This document shows, piece by piece, positions 44,486 to 54,464 of a stretch of 64,000 nucleotides of DNA. A program made the position numbers and the translations under genes. Below the pieces are notes generated by a model. That model had not been told where the DNA came from, did not search any database, and was given only the letters and a program-made list of their open reading frames with translations. The stretch's first letter is position 1; each line of letters starts with the position of its first letter. Source of the stretch: Joostella atrarenae. Its GTDB lineage: Bacteria; Bacteroidota; Bacteroidia; Flavobacteriales; Flavobacteriaceae. The stretch is from positions 1 through 64,000 of the forward strand of contig NZ_JAETXX010000001.1 of assembly GCF_021764745.1 (NCBI RefSeq), read 5' to 3'.

Positions 44486-47359
44486 TTACTTCTTGAATAA
44501 ATCGTACTTAATTCCGAAGGTTAGTCGCTTTTCATAATATTCCATTTGCATGGTTCTATCTTTTTGTCCTTGATAGTATCTTAAAGGCTGATTGGTAATA
44601 TTATTTAAATCTGCGTAGACTCTTAAGTTATTTGTAATTGCATAACTGATATTAAAATCTAAGAAGAACTGCTCATCATAATAACGATCTTCAAAAGGGT
44701 TCCCTCCAATTTCATCTATATATGAATCTGAATAATTGGCTGATAATCTAACGCTAAGTTTTTTGCTATTATACCCTAAAGATCCATTAAACATATTAGG
44801 AGACGTATTAGGTAAATCTAAATCATCTCTTTCTTCACCATCTTCATTTTTAATTCCTTCTGCATCCGAAGACAAATAAGTATAATTAAAATAGACATTA
44901 AAATTCTTTGCAAATCCAGGAAGGAAATCTAATTTACGTTGGAAAGAGATTTCAGCTCCAAAAATAGAAGCATTATCTCCATTCTGCGGTTGGTAGACAT
45001 CAAAGTCTGTAGTTCCCACTCCATAAAAATCGTCTGTAGTTTCAAAAACAGAAGTATATATAAACTTATCTATCTTTTTATAGAAAACCCCTCCAGAAAG
45101 AATCCCTACTGATTTAAAATAATGCTCTGCCATTAAATCGAAGTTCATAGATGTTGTAGGGTCTAAATCGGCATTTCCTAAATAAAGCTCTTCATCTTCA
45201 GTAACAACATCTACATAAGGCACAAGATCCACATAATTAGGTCTAGAAAGTGTATTTGTCCAAGCGAATCTTAAGATTGTCTTATCTGATAAATCATACT
45301 TAAAATGTACGCCTGGTAATATATTTGTGTAAGAACTTTTATCGGTAACCTCTCCAACAAGGTCTTCTTCATCTAAAATACGATTTCCTGTTGCGGAAAC
45401 CTGCGTATTCTCAATTCTTAATCCCGCTAAAAGCGTTAGTTTATCCGTTAATTTTTGTGTAGTCATAATATAACCTGCATACACATCTTCATCAACATCA
45501 AAATTTGCTCTTAAATATTCATCTGGAACCGACTCCTTTTCAAATTCATCTCCATTTTCAAGATCTAAGTCTCCTAAAAACTCTGGCGTTACAAAATAAC
45601 CAGCTTGATACTGACTTCCTGCAAGGAAATCTTCATCACTATAATCTCTAGTATTTACTAAATCCATTGTATCATACTGACTACTTAGTGGGGAATACTC
45701 AAAAAAGTTATTATCTCTATTTTTACTTTTTAGACGAGTACGTGCTCCAAATTTTATGATTCCATTTCCATTCCCAAAGAAATCTGCTGGAAGTTCAAAA
45801 TTTAAAAATGCATTGATATCTTCCTCTTCAGTATATTGATATTCTTCTGTGATTTCGTCTAACTCATAATTATCTAACGCAGTATCTTCTATATTCTGAG
45901 GTGTGAAGTAAGGTTTTTTAGTATCTAAACTTCTATCTATCCCAAACTCACTTTCATAAGTTATATAACGCTCATTTGGACGCTCTTCTGAAGCTTTAGC
46001 ATAAGACCCCATCCAATCAAATTTTAGTTTCCCAAATAAGTGATCTCCCCCAATGCTATAATTCTGCATCCGTTGATCTTCTAATCTAGCATTTTGATTT
46101 CTCCCTCCAGGAATTCCTCCTTTAGTTTCTCTTTTTGCTTCCACAGGAAAGCCTATAAGGTTATTATTAGCATCAATTGTAAAGTCATCTGAAGAAATAT
46201 CTTCACCATCTAAAATCTTATTACTATATGCAAGTCTATTCTCACGATCATCTCTCCAGTTATACATCGTTTTTAAATAAACGCTGTTATTATCATCCAA
46301 CTTATAATCTAAATTGGCAGAGAAACTCCTTCTTATACGTTGCACTAAGTAAGTACGAATCTCATATTCTGTAGCATATGGATTAACTCCCATTTCTTCA
46401 ATAATATCCTCTCCTTCGGAATCTTGAATCCCTGTATTGTATTCAAACTCATCACTCCATTCTGCTTCAACATTATCAGAACCAAAGTCATTATCGTTAA
46501 CTGACGCTGATAACATCCAACCAAACTTCCCGTCATTTGTTCTATCACCTACTAAAAAAGAACCATTTAAAATCCTCTTATTAGTGATAAAATTAATCCC
46601 AGAACCTGCGGTTGCAGAAACACGAAATCCTTGAGGAGCTGTTCTAGTAATTAAATTTACAGAACCTCCAATTGCATCTCCGTCCATGTCTGGTGTTACC
46701 GCTTTATTAACTTCAATAGTCTGGATCATATCAGAAGGAATCAAATCCATCTGCACGTTTCTATTATCTCCTTCTGCTGAAGGAATCCTGCTCCCATTTA
46801 ATGTTACAGAATTAAGTTGCGGAGAAAGCCCACGAACAATAATATTTCTTGCTTCCCCTTGATCCATTTGCATCGTAATACCAGGAATACGTTTTATAGC
46901 ATCTCCTATATTGGCATCTGGAAATTTCCCTATTTGATCCGTTGAAACAACATTGGTAATATTTGTATTATTCTTCTGTGTATTTAACGCTCTTGCTTGC
47001 CCACTTAACCCATAAGCAGAAACTTCTACCCCTTCAAGTTCTAGGCTTTCAGAATTTAGATTGATTGCTATTGATATCGTTTTTCCTGCAGTAACTTCAA
47101 TCTCTCTAGATACATCAGAAAAACCTAGATATTTTATTAGTAATTGATGTGTTCCTTCGGGCACGGATATAAATGTAAACTTACCATCGTTATCAGAAAC
47201 AACTCCCATATTGAGGTCTTCGATTATTACCGTTGCTCCAGGTACATAAATTCCATTCTCATCGGATATTGAACCTTGAATATTTCCGTTTTGAGCACTC
47301 ATACTACTAGTAAAAAAGGCAACAATTAAGGTTACAAAAATTAGTTTAAAAGATTTCAT
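44486..47359 (-). CDS. TonB-dependent receptor of the phytase group
   Basis: A 957-residue outer-membrane receptor. A signal peptide (ending SSMSAQ) is followed by a carboxypeptidase-regulatory-like domain (about 25-110, GNIQGSISDENGIYVPGATVIIEDL), the plug (about 130-240, PDANIGDAIKRIPGITMQMDQGEARNIIVRGLSPQLNSVTLNG), and a 22-strand barrel ending FGIKYDLFKK. Together with the phytase next to it this is probably a phytate or inositol-phosphate uptake receptor. No SusD-like gene is present. TAGATTTG at 47382-47389 (minus strand) is a -7 element 22 bp before the start. Confidence 0.93.
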   Translation of the reverse strand: MKSFKLIFVTLIVAFFTSSMSAQNGNIQGSISDENGIYVPGATVIIEDLNMGVVSDNDGKFTFISVPEGTHQLLIKYLGFSDVSREIEVTAGKTISIAINLNSESLELEGVEVSAYGLSGQARALNTQKNNTNITNVVSTDQIGKFPDANIGDAIKRIPGITMQMDQGEARNIIVRGLSPQLNSVTLNGSRIPSAEGDNRNVQMDLIPSDMIQTIEVNKAVTPDMDGDAIGGSVNLITRTAPQGFRVSATAGSGINFITNKRILNGSFLVGDRTNDGKFGWMLSASVNDNDFGSDNVEAEWSDEFEYNTGIQDSEGEDIIEEMGVNPYATEYEIRTYLVQRIRRSFSANLDYKLDDNNSVYLKTMYNWRDDRENRLAYSNKILDGEDISSDDFTIDANNNLIGFPVEAKRETKGGIPGGRNQNARLEDQRMQNYSIGGDHLFGKLKFDWMGSYAKASEERPNERYITYESEFGIDRSLDTKKPYFTPQNIEDTALDNYELDEITEEYQYTEEEDINAFLNFELPADFFGNGNGIIKFGARTRLKSKNRDNNFFEYSPLSSQYDTMDLVNTRDYSDEDFLAGSQYQAGYFVTPEFLGDLDLENGDEFEKESVPDEYLRANFDVDEDVYAGYIMTTQKLTDKLTLLAGLRIENTQVSATGNRILDEEDLVGEVTDKSSYTNILPGVHFKYDLSDKTILRFAWTNTLSRPNYVDLVPYVDVVTEDEELYLGNADLDPTTSMNFDLMAEHYFKSVGILSGGVFYKKIDKFIYTSVFETTDDFYGVGTTDFDVYQPQNGDNASIFGAEISFQRKLDFLPGFAKNFNVYFNYTYLSSDAEGIKNEDGEERDDLDLPNTSPNMFNGSLGYNSKKLSVRLSANYSDSYIDEIGGNPFEDRYYDEQFFLDFNISYAITNNLRVYADLNNITNQPLRYYQGQKDRTMQMEYYEKRLTFGIKYDLFKK

Positions 47360-47381
47360 AAAATTATGTTTGATTTTTTCA

Positions 47382-47389
47382 CAAATCTA
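47382..47389 (-). promoter_or_regulatory. -7 element of the phytase-group TonB receptor
   Basis: The minus strand reads TAGATTTG, an exact TAnnTTTG match, 22 bp upstream of the receptor start. Confidence 0.45.
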
Positions 47390-47525
47390 TATACTGCAAG
47401 CCTTTAGCAGATAAAATTGATGAGAACAAAACGTAATTAAAATGTATATACATAGGAAATATAGAGGCAACATTTATAATCTGGTAACATGAGGTTAACA
47501 TAAAGTTTAATTATGCTATTTTCTT

Positions 47526-49106
47526 TTATAGCTGATGTAAAAATCTAGTTAACTTCTCTCCAGAATCAATCTTCAATTTTTTACGTAATCTATATCTAGC
47601 TACCCGAATACTATCTGGAGTAATTCTTAAAATTGAAGCCACTTCTTTAGAAGATAGATTTAATTTTAGCAACATACACAATCTTAATTCTGAAGGTGAT
47701 AATTCTTCTATTGTGTACTCCTTTAACCGATCAAAAAAGCTTGGATGAATCTGTTGAAAGTATCCCATGAATTGTTCCCATTCTTGCTTCTCCGAAAGTT
47801 CGCTATTAATTTCAGCAACAATTGCTGTCAATTTACTTTGAACATCCATTTGCTTTCGCCCTTTTAAATTTGAAAGTGTATTTGCTACCTGCGTTAATAT
47901 TTTATTTTTATGTGCTAAATGAAGACTGTATTGCGACAAAGAAGTCGTTTTTAAAGCTATTTCACGCTGTAAATTTTCTTCTTGTATTTTCTTCTTTTCC
48001 AAATCAGCTTCCAGTATTTGCTGCTTATATCTTTGGGATATTAACTCATTCTCTTTTTTCTTTTTATGATAAATAAAGACTATAACAGCTACCACAATCA
48101 GAATTATAATAACTAATAAAAGTAGCAGTTCTTCTACTTTAGCCACTTCTTTCTCCTTTGTTAATAATTCTATCTTAGCCTGCTTATTTTTAGCATCATA
48201 AAGCGCTTGAAGAGAGTTTACTTGCTGTGTGTTTTGTGACTTTAAAATCTGATCTCTTATAGAATCTGAAATCTGCAAACTACGATATGCCTTTTCAAAA
48301 TCATTTATAAGATTATAATGCTTGGATAAATCTTTATAGGAGCTCTCTAATTGATGACTATTATTAGTTTCTAATGCAAGGTTTTTTGCTTTTAAGGTAT
48401 AAACTAAAGCTTCGCTAAAGTCACCTACTTTCCGTTTAGAATCTCCTAAATTATTAAGAATATTTATTTGTCTGTCAAAGTCTTCAGTTAAAACTATATA
48501 CGATAATGCCTTTTTAAAATACTGATACGCTAATTTAAAATCTAGCTTATCCTCATAAATACTCCCTATGTTTTCGTTAACTAAGGCCAATCCATTGTAA
48601 TCCTCAAGCCTCTCGAAAAGATTTAAGCTTTTGTTCTGATGAAGTAATGCCTTTTCATAATTCTGTTGTTTTTCAAAGCAACTTCCGAGAGCACTTTCTG
48701 CCAAAGCATTTCCTTTTATATAATTTATAGATTCAGAAATATGAAGTGCTTCGAAATAATATGTCTTTGCTGCCGAAAATTGTTTTACAGAAAAATTAAT
48801 AGCTCCTAATTGCAAATTGAGATACACAACCAAAGTATCTGCCTTTGGAGATGGGTAAGATAATGCCTTTTGATAATTAAGGATGGCTTCATTTACTGCG
48901 CCATTATTCTTATAGAAATCTGCAAACTCAATATACTTGATTACTGCAAGAGAGTCATTATTATTCTCTAGCGCGGTAGAAAGCTCTTTCTTCAGTTTAA
49001 AGAAAACACTATCTACATTAGAAGTGGCTATATTTTCATCTTGCTGACCATAAAATCTGGATACATTTAGAAGAAAAAAAATAAAAAAGCAGCAATACCT
49101 CATCAT
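47526..49106 (-). CDS. TPR membrane regulator with LuxR-like HTH
   Basis: A 526-residue membrane-bound regulator: signal peptide, five or more tetratricopeptide repeats (about 70-290, e.g. YEKALLHQNKSLNLFE, FSEALVYTLKAKNLAL), a membrane helix (about 326-346, LLLLVIIILIVVAVIVFIY), a coiled coil (about 350-400), and a LuxR-like HTH at the C terminus (LSPSELRLCMLLKLNLSSKEVASIL, RVARYRLRKKL). Such proteins sense a periplasmic signal and act on nearby genes. It lies upstream of the receptor-phytase pair on the same strand. The ATG at 49106 gives a better signal peptide than the one at 49121. Confidence 0.85.
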   Translation of the reverse strand: MMRYCCFFIFFLLNVSRFYGQQDENIATSNVDSVFFKLKKELSTALENNNDSLAVIKYIEFADFYKNNGAVNEAILNYQKALSYPSPKADTLVVYLNLQLGAINFSVKQFSAAKTYYFEALHISESINYIKGNALAESALGSCFEKQQNYEKALLHQNKSLNLFERLEDYNGLALVNENIGSIYEDKLDFKLAYQYFKKALSYIVLTEDFDRQINILNNLGDSKRKVGDFSEALVYTLKAKNLALETNNSHQLESSYKDLSKHYNLINDFEKAYRSLQISDSIRDQILKSQNTQQVNSLQALYDAKNKQAKIELLTKEKEVAKVEELLLLLVIIILIVVAVIVFIYHKKKKENELISQRYKQQILEADLEKKKIQEENLQREIALKTTSLSQYSLHLAHKNKILTQVANTLSNLKGRKQMDVQSKLTAIVAEINSELSEKQEWEQFMGYFQQIHPSFFDRLKEYTIEELSPSELRLCMLLKLNLSSKEVASILRITPDSIRVARYRLRKKLKIDSGEKLTRFLHQL

Positions 49107-49207
49107 TATTAAAAAACACATTTAAAATCTAGAAATGTACTTTTAAATAAAAACTGAAGGATTAAAAAACGGTTAAGAAATAGTTGTTATTACTGTATAT
49201 AAACAGA

Positions 49208-49238
49208 AAACCCACCTTGTTTAGAACAAGATGGGTTT
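49208..49238 (-). terminator. Terminator of the rplU-rpmA operon
   Basis: AAACCCA (49208-49214) and CTTGTT (49216-49221) pair with AACAAG (49225-49230) and TGGGTTT (49232-49238), with one mismatch. On the minus strand a TTTTCTG tract follows. It lies 22 bp after the rpmA stop codon. Confidence 0.88.
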
Positions 49239-49260
49239 GATATCATAAATAATATGTTTA

Positions 49261-49521
49261 TTAAGCTTCGAAAGGCTCTATAGAAACATAAGATCTGTTA
49301 TCTCTTTTCTTCTGGAATTTTACCACTCCGTCAACCTTAGCATGTAAAGTATGGTCTTTCCCCATATATACATTTTCACCTGGATTGTGAGAGGTACCTC
49401 TTTGTCTTACGATGATATTTCCAGCAATAGCAGCTTGACCACCAAATATCTTAACACCTAAGCGTTTCGATTCTGATTCTCTACCATTCTTAGAACTACC
49501 AACACCTTTTTTATGTGCCAT
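49261..49521 (-). CDS. rpmA: 50S ribosomal protein L27
   Basis: An 86-residue L27 with the usual [23 protein letters not shown] start, followed by [32 protein letters not shown]. The N terminus reaches the peptidyl-transferase centre. There is no Firmicutes-type N-terminal propeptide. It follows rplU by 69 bp, the usual operon order, and ends at a clear terminator. Confidence 0.98.
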   Translation of the reverse strand: MAHKKGVGSSKNGRESESKRLGVKIFGGQAAIAGNIIVRQRGTSHNPGENVYMGKDHTLHAKVDGVVKFQKKRDNRSYVSIEPFEA

Positions 49522-49590
49522 TTGTTTCGGTTTTAATGCTCTTGATTAAAAATCAAGAAAATTATACTTTATTTTAAAACTCAAGATGGA

Positions 49591-50256
49591 TTATTTCCCA
49601 CCGTTTAACTCGTCTTGCCATTTCTGTAGCTCATCCCATTTACCGTCAGCAGCAAGTTTTGCTTGATCTGCCCATGTACCTGGATCTAAGTGAGCTAAAG
49701 TAGAACTAGCTTCAGTTAAGATTTCTCTAACATCATCAGCAGATTTCTTCGCTAACTTAGCATAAGTATCAACTCCTGCTTTTGTTAGAGCTTCAGCCGC
49801 TTTAGGACCAATTCCTTCGATTTTTTTCAAATCATCTCCTTTTTTAGAAGCAGCTTTTTTAGGAGCAGCTTTCTTTGCAGGCTTAGCTTCTTCTTTAGCT
49901 TTTGGCGCTGCTTTTTTCTTAGGAGCAGCTTTTTTAGTAGCTCCACTAGCTACGATGCTTTCAATAACGATCTGAGTTAAAGATTGTCTGTGTCCGTTTT
50001 TCTTACGGTAACCTTTACGTCTTTTCTTTTTGAAAACAATAACTTTGTCACCCTTAAGGTGCTTAATGACTTTAGCCTCAACAGCGGCTCCGTCTATAGC
50101 CGGGGCGCCAACAGTAACTTCTCCATCATTATCTAATAAAAGAACGTTATCAAACGATACTTTATCACCTTCTTCCGAAGCTAAACGATGAACAAACACT
50201 TTTTGGTCTTTCGCAACCTTAAATTGCTGCCCTGCTATCTCTACAATTGCGTACAT
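49591..50256 (-). CDS. rplU: 50S ribosomal protein L21 with C-terminal helix-hairpin-helix extension
   Basis: A 221-residue protein. Residues 1-103 are standard L21 ([42 protein letters not shown]). Residues about 107-139 are an Ala/Lys/Pro linker like a histone tail, and 140-205 hold a helix-hairpin-helix-type domain ([20 protein letters not shown]) ending in a Trp/Asp-rich tail. The extension doubles the usual L21 length and is found in Flavobacteriaceae L21. It could bind rRNA or DNA, but its role is unknown. First gene of the rplU-rpmA operon. Confidence 0.97.
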   Translation of the reverse strand: MYAIVEIAGQQFKVAKDQKVFVHRLASEEGDKVSFDNVLLLDNDGEVTVGAPAIDGAAVEAKVIKHLKGDKVIVFKKKRRKGYRKKNGHRQSLTQIVIESIVASGATKKAAPKKKAAPKAKEEAKPAKKAAPKKAASKKGDDLKKIEGIGPKAAEALTKAGVDTYAKLAKKSADDVREILTEASSTLAHLDPGTWADQAKLAADGKWDELQKWQDELNGGK

Positions 50257-50318
50257 AGCGTTATAATTATATAAAATTAACTAATATAAACTGTGCTTAA
50301 AATAAATTTAAGCGGGTG

Positions 50319-50348
50319 CAAATATACTCCTAAATCATTAAAGAACAA
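50319..50348 (-). promoter_or_regulatory. Promoter of the rplU-rpmA operon
   Basis: On the minus strand a TTG (50348-50346) is followed after 19 bp by TATATTTG (50326-50319), the exact Bacteroidota promoter form TTG-N19-TAnnTTTG. It ends 62 bp before the rplU start. Confidence 0.7.
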
Positions 50349-50354
50349 ATGTTT

Positions 50355-50816
50355 TTATGCCTTTTGGACACTTTTTTTAGTATTCCAACTAGGCTTAAAC
50401 TTCTGCATGAATGTAAAAGTAAGAATAACTGTAGACGCAAACCCTTCTATTAATAAGATAAATACAAGTATTCCAGGACCTTGATTATAATCTCGAATCC
50501 AAGATTCCATAATAGAATTAGGGAAATTCTTATCTAAATGGAACATATAAATCGCCATGAAAGCAGTAAAAATAAGCGTGGCAAAAAAACCAGCGTATAT
50601 CCCTGATTTAAATCCTTTAAAATAATCAAACTTATCTCCTTCCAGAATCCTACGCATTCTTATAACTGCATAAATTCCATAACCTACAATCAGTCCATTT
50701 ATGAGACGTAACCAAATTTGTTCATGTAATCCAACCAATTTTAAGATTAAAAAATATGCAATAAGACCTACTGCAATTAAAAATCCATATCGTAAAAATA
50801 ACTTGTCTGGTTTCAT
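50355..50816 (-). CDS. DUF4199 membrane protein
   Basis: A 153-residue protein with four membrane helices (about 12-28, 35-52, 70-92 and 115-137) and the DUF4199 features: a short cytoplasmic loop with RMRRILEGDKFDYFKGFKSGIYAGFFATLIFTAF and an inter-helix segment with PNSIMESWIRDYNQGPGILVFILLIEGFA. The family is common in Bacteroidota and has no known function. It is transcribed alone, divergent from the M16 peptidase gene and ending close to the rplU promoter. Confidence 0.85.
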   Translation of the reverse strand: MKPDKLFLRYGFLIAVGLIAYFLILKLVGLHEQIWLRLINGLIVGYGIYAVIRMRRILEGDKFDYFKGFKSGIYAGFFATLIFTAFMAIYMFHLDKNFPNSIMESWIRDYNQGPGILVFILLIEGFASTVILTFTFMQKFKPSWNTKKSVQKA

Positions 50817-51005
50817 ATGCTATCTATTTGATTATACAAGACTTAAGTTACGAAAAAATATTTTCAAGAAAGTTAAAGTCTCCTAAATTTTTAATCGACC
50901 TAACAATCGTATAGTAAATAATTATTATTTTTCTGATATCTATTGGAGGAAATTGTAACATTTCTTCTAAATGACTGACTAATTATATACAAATAATCAA
51001 ATATT

Positions 51006-52337
51006 ATGAGAAAAAAATTACTCTCTTTAGCAATGTTGGCTTCATTAGGTTCGACAGTCATTGCTCAAGAAATTAAATTCCAGGAATACGATCTTGCAAA
51101 TGGCATGCACGTTATTCTACACCAAGACAATACTGCACCAGTAGTAACAACCTCTGTAATGTATCATGTTGGATCTAAAGACGAAAACCCTGAGCGTACA
51201 GGATTCGCTCACTTCTTTGAACATTTACTTTTTGAAGGAACAGAAAATATAGAACGAGGAGAATGGTTTAAAATAGTAAGTTCCAACGGAGGGAGCAACA
51301 ATGCAAATACCACTGCAGACAGAACGTATTACTATGAAGTTTTCCCATCTAATAAAGTTGAGTTGGGACTTTGGATGGAATCAGAGCGTTTAATGCACCC
51401 AATAATCAATGAAATAGGTGTTGAAACACAAAATGAAGTTGTAAAAGAAGAAAAAAGACAACGTGTAGATAACGCACCTTATGGTGGCTTAAGCTATGGT
51501 ACTGCAATCCAACCTCATTTATTTACAAAACATCCTTACAGATGGAGTGTGATTGGTTCTATGGATCACTTGGATGCTGCAACCCTAGAAGAGTTTCAAG
51601 CTTTTAACGAAAAATTCTACGTGCCAAATAATGCTGTTTTAGTAGTAGCTGGAGATATAAATATTTCTGAGACTCAAAAAATGATTAAAGACTATTTTGG
51701 TCCTATTCCAAAAGGAAAAGATATTGTCAGAAATCATCCTAAAGAAGATCCTATCACACAAGAAATGAAGGCTACAGAATACGATAGTAATATTCAAATT
51801 CCAGCCTTAGCACTTGCATACCGCACACCTTCAATGAAAGAGAAAGATGCCTATGTATTAAATATGATCTCTACCTATTTAAGTGATGGTAAAACATCTA
51901 AACTTTACAAAAAAATGGTAGATGAAAACAAATCGGCATTACAAGTTTTTGCTTTTAATAGAGCTCAAGAAGACTATAGCATGTATAATATTTTTGCACT
52001 TCCATTAGGAGATGTTTCTCTTACGCAATTAGAAAATGAAATTGATGAAGAGATCAAAAAGCTACAAACCTCTTTAATTTCTGAAAACGATTATCAGAAG
52101 CTTCAGAATAAAATGGAAAACGATTTTGTAAATTCTAATGCTAGCGTTTCTGGAATTGCAAATTCATTGGCAAGATATTATATGCTTTATGGAGACACTA
52201 ATTTAATTAATTCTGAAATAGAAATCTACAGAAACATTTCTAGAGAAGACATTAAAAAAGTAGCTACTAAGTACTTAAACAAGAATCAACGTTTACGTGT
52301 TGAATATTTACCAAAATCTGCTCAAGAAGAAAAATAA
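51006..52337 (+). CDS. M16 family zinc peptidase (active subunit)
   Basis: A 443-residue M16 peptidase with signal peptide (ending STVIAQ). The inverted zinc motif HFFEH is at residues 69-73 and the third ligand Glu is about 76 residues later, in NEVVKEEKRQR. The second, inactive M16 domain follows (about 190-400). It should degrade peptides or oligopeptides in the periplasm, working with its partner encoded 10 bp downstream. The close spacing supports a heterodimer like the PqqL or mitochondrial processing peptidase type. Confidence 0.94.
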   Translation: MRKKLLSLAMLASLGSTVIAQEIKFQEYDLANGMHVILHQDNTAPVVTTSVMYHVGSKDENPERTGFAHFFEHLLFEGTENIERGEWFKIVSSNGGSNNANTTADRTYYYEVFPSNKVELGLWMESERLMHPIINEIGVETQNEVVKEEKRQRVDNAPYGGLSYGTAIQPHLFTKHPYRWSVIGSMDHLDAATLEEFQAFNEKFYVPNNAVLVVAGDINISETQKMIKDYFGPIPKGKDIVRNHPKEDPITQEMKATEYDSNIQIPALALAYRTPSMKEKDAYVLNMISTYLSDGKTSKLYKKMVDENKSALQVFAFNRAQEDYSMYNIFALPLGDVSLTQLENEIDEEIKKLQTSLISENDYQKLQNKMENDFVNSNASVSGIANSLARYYMLYGDTNLINSEIEIYRNISREDIKKVATKYLNKNQRLRVEYLPKSAQEEK

Positions 52338-52346
52338 AATATATTT

Positions 52347-54410
52347 ATGAAGACTAAATTTTTATCCATCATATTATTACTCAGTGTAGGTTTTACATTT
52401 GCACAAGTAGATCGATCTAAACAACCTAAACCAGGTCCTGCACCTACAATAAACATTGCAGAGCCTGAAACTTTCACCCTAAAAAACGGACTTACAGTTA
52501 TGGTTGTAGAAAACCATAAACTGCCAAGAGTTTCTATGACATTATCCATAGATAATTCTCCAATTGTAGAAGGTGATAAAGCAGGAGTTTCCCAACTTAC
52601 AGGAGATGTTCTTGGAAGTGGAACTACTTCTATGGGAAAAGATGAATTTAACGAGAAAATAGATTTCTTAGGAGCCAATATTAGCTACGGATCGCAAAGT
52701 GCTTTTGCTAGCTCGCTTTCTAAATATTTCCCTGAGATATTAAAATTAATGGCAGATGGTGCTATAAATCCTGTGTTTCCTCAAGAAGAATTCGATAAGA
52801 AAAAAGCACAGGCTAAAGAAGGTTTAAAGGCTTCAGAAAAAGATGTCTCTTCAATCGCTTCTAGAGTTACAAATGCATTATCTTATGGAAAAGACCATCC
52901 TTACGGAGAATTTATTTCAGAAGAAACATTAGAAAATGTTACCCTAGCAGACGTTAAGAGTTTTTACAACACTTATTTCAAACCAGGGAAAGCATATTTA
53001 GTAATTGTTGGAGATGTAAAAATAAGAGAAGTAGAAAAATTAGTTAAAGAGAACTTCTCTTCTTGGAAAAAAGACACAACTCCTGGAGTAACTTATTCAG
53101 CTCCTAAAGATGTACAATACACGCAAATCGATTTTGTAGATATGCCTAATGCTGTTCAGTCTGAAATAGGTGTTGTAAACATGATCGACTTAAAAATGTC
53201 TGATCCAGATTACCACGCTGCATTAATCGCGAACTATATTTATGGAGGAAGCTTTTCTAGTTACCTAAATATGAATTTACGTGAGGAGCACGGATTTACA
53301 TACGGAGCAAGATCTTCCATTAGAACAGACCAATACAATGCTTCTAAGTTTTCTGCTTCTTCTAGCGTTAGAAATGCAGTTACCGATAGCGCTGTTGTTG
53401 AGTTCATGAAAGAAATGAAACGTATAAGACTTGAGCCTGTTTCTGGAGAAGACTTAGTAAATGCGAAAGCTAAATATGTAGGGAATTTTGTTTTGGCTCT
53501 AGAAAACCCAAGAACAATAGCAAGATATGCGCTAGATATTAAGACTAAAAACTTGCCAGATGATTTTTACATTAACTACTTAGAAAAAATAAATGCGGTT
53601 ACCGTTGCTGATGTTCAAAGAGTAGCTAATAAATATTTCAAATTAGATAACTCAAGAATCGTAATTGTTGGTAAAGGAAGTGAAGTTGCTGATAAACTAG
53701 AGGCGCTAGATTATCCTGTTAATTATTACGACACAAAGGCTAATAAAATTGAAAAGCCTAATTATAATGTTGCTATCCCAACAGATGTAACTGCAAAAAG
53801 TGTTTTAAACAACTACTTAAATGCTATTGGAGGAAAAGATAAGGTTGCTGCTATTAAATCTTTAGCACTTACTTATGAAGGAAGTTTTAATGGTGCCTCT
53901 ATCAAATCTGAAGAGAAAAGAACAGCAGATAAGTATGCGCAAGTAACTTATATGAATAACAATCCTATGATGGCTGTAATTGCAAATGGAGAAGAGTTTC
54001 TTATGAAACAGGGTGGAAATACGGTTCCGCTTCCTCCAAATATGGTTAAAGACATGAAGGATAACGTAGGAACTTTTGCAGAACTTATCTTACTTAACAA
54101 TGACAGTATAAAACTAACTGGAATAGAAAAAGTAGAAGGAAAGGATGCTTATAAAATTGAAGCTCCAGGAGAAGTAGTTCAGATGCATTATTTTTATGAT
54201 GTTGAAACTGGACTAAAAGTAAAAGAAGTTTCTGTTATAAGCATGGGTGGTCAAACTCAAAACCAAGAAGCTTTATTAAAAGATTACAAAGAGTATGACG
54301 GAATTAAATTTCCAACTACTAAAGAAGCTGCTCTTGGCGGGCAAGCTGTAGAAACTAAACTTACAGACGCTAAGATCAATCCAACGTTTACAGAAGCAGA
54401 TTTTCAATAA
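52347..54410 (+). CDS. M16 family peptidase-like protein (inactive subunit) with C-terminal LolA-like tail
   Basis: A 687-residue protein with signal peptide (ending FTFAQ). It has the M16 fold but at the zinc site it reads GVSQLTGDVLGSGTTS in place of HxxEH, so it is not an active peptidase. It does carry the substrate-binding R/Y pair in the second half (REEHGFTYGARSS). Residues about 470-687, beginning NNYLNAIGGKDKVAAIKSL, form an extra domain resembling LolA-like outer-membrane lipoprotein-sorting domains. It is the partner of the active M16 gene just upstream. Confidence 0.92.
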   Translation: MKTKFLSIILLLSVGFTFAQVDRSKQPKPGPAPTINIAEPETFTLKNGLTVMVVENHKLPRVSMTLSIDNSPIVEGDKAGVSQLTGDVLGSGTTSMGKDEFNEKIDFLGANISYGSQSAFASSLSKYFPEILKLMADGAINPVFPQEEFDKKKAQAKEGLKASEKDVSSIASRVTNALSYGKDHPYGEFISEETLENVTLADVKSFYNTYFKPGKAYLVIVGDVKIREVEKLVKENFSSWKKDTTPGVTYSAPKDVQYTQIDFVDMPNAVQSEIGVVNMIDLKMSDPDYHAALIANYIYGGSFSSYLNMNLREEHGFTYGARSSIRTDQYNASKFSASSSVRNAVTDSAVVEFMKEMKRIRLEPVSGEDLVNAKAKYVGNFVLALENPRTIARYALDIKTKNLPDDFYINYLEKINAVTVADVQRVANKYFKLDNSRIVIVGKGSEVADKLEALDYPVNYYDTKANKIEKPNYNVAIPTDVTAKSVLNNYLNAIGGKDKVAAIKSLALTYEGSFNGASIKSEEKRTADKYAQVTYMNNNPMMAVIANGEEFLMKQGGNTVPLPPNMVKDMKDNVGTFAELILLNNDSIKLTGIEKVEGKDAYKIEAPGEVVQMHYFYDVETGLKVKEVSVISMGGQTQNQEALLKDYKEYDGIKFPTTKEAALGGQAVETKLTDAKINPTFTEADFQ

Positions 54411-54435
54411 TCTAAATTCCTAAAACAAATTTACG

Positions 54436-54464
54436 ACCCCGAAAGTTTATGTAGCTTTCGGGGT
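54436..54464 (+). terminator. Terminator of the M16 pair
   Basis: ACCCCGAAAG (54436-54445) pairs perfectly with CTTTCGGGGT (54455-54464), followed by TTCTTTTTT. The right arm lies inside the 3' end of the EamA gene on the other strand. Confidence 0.9.
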
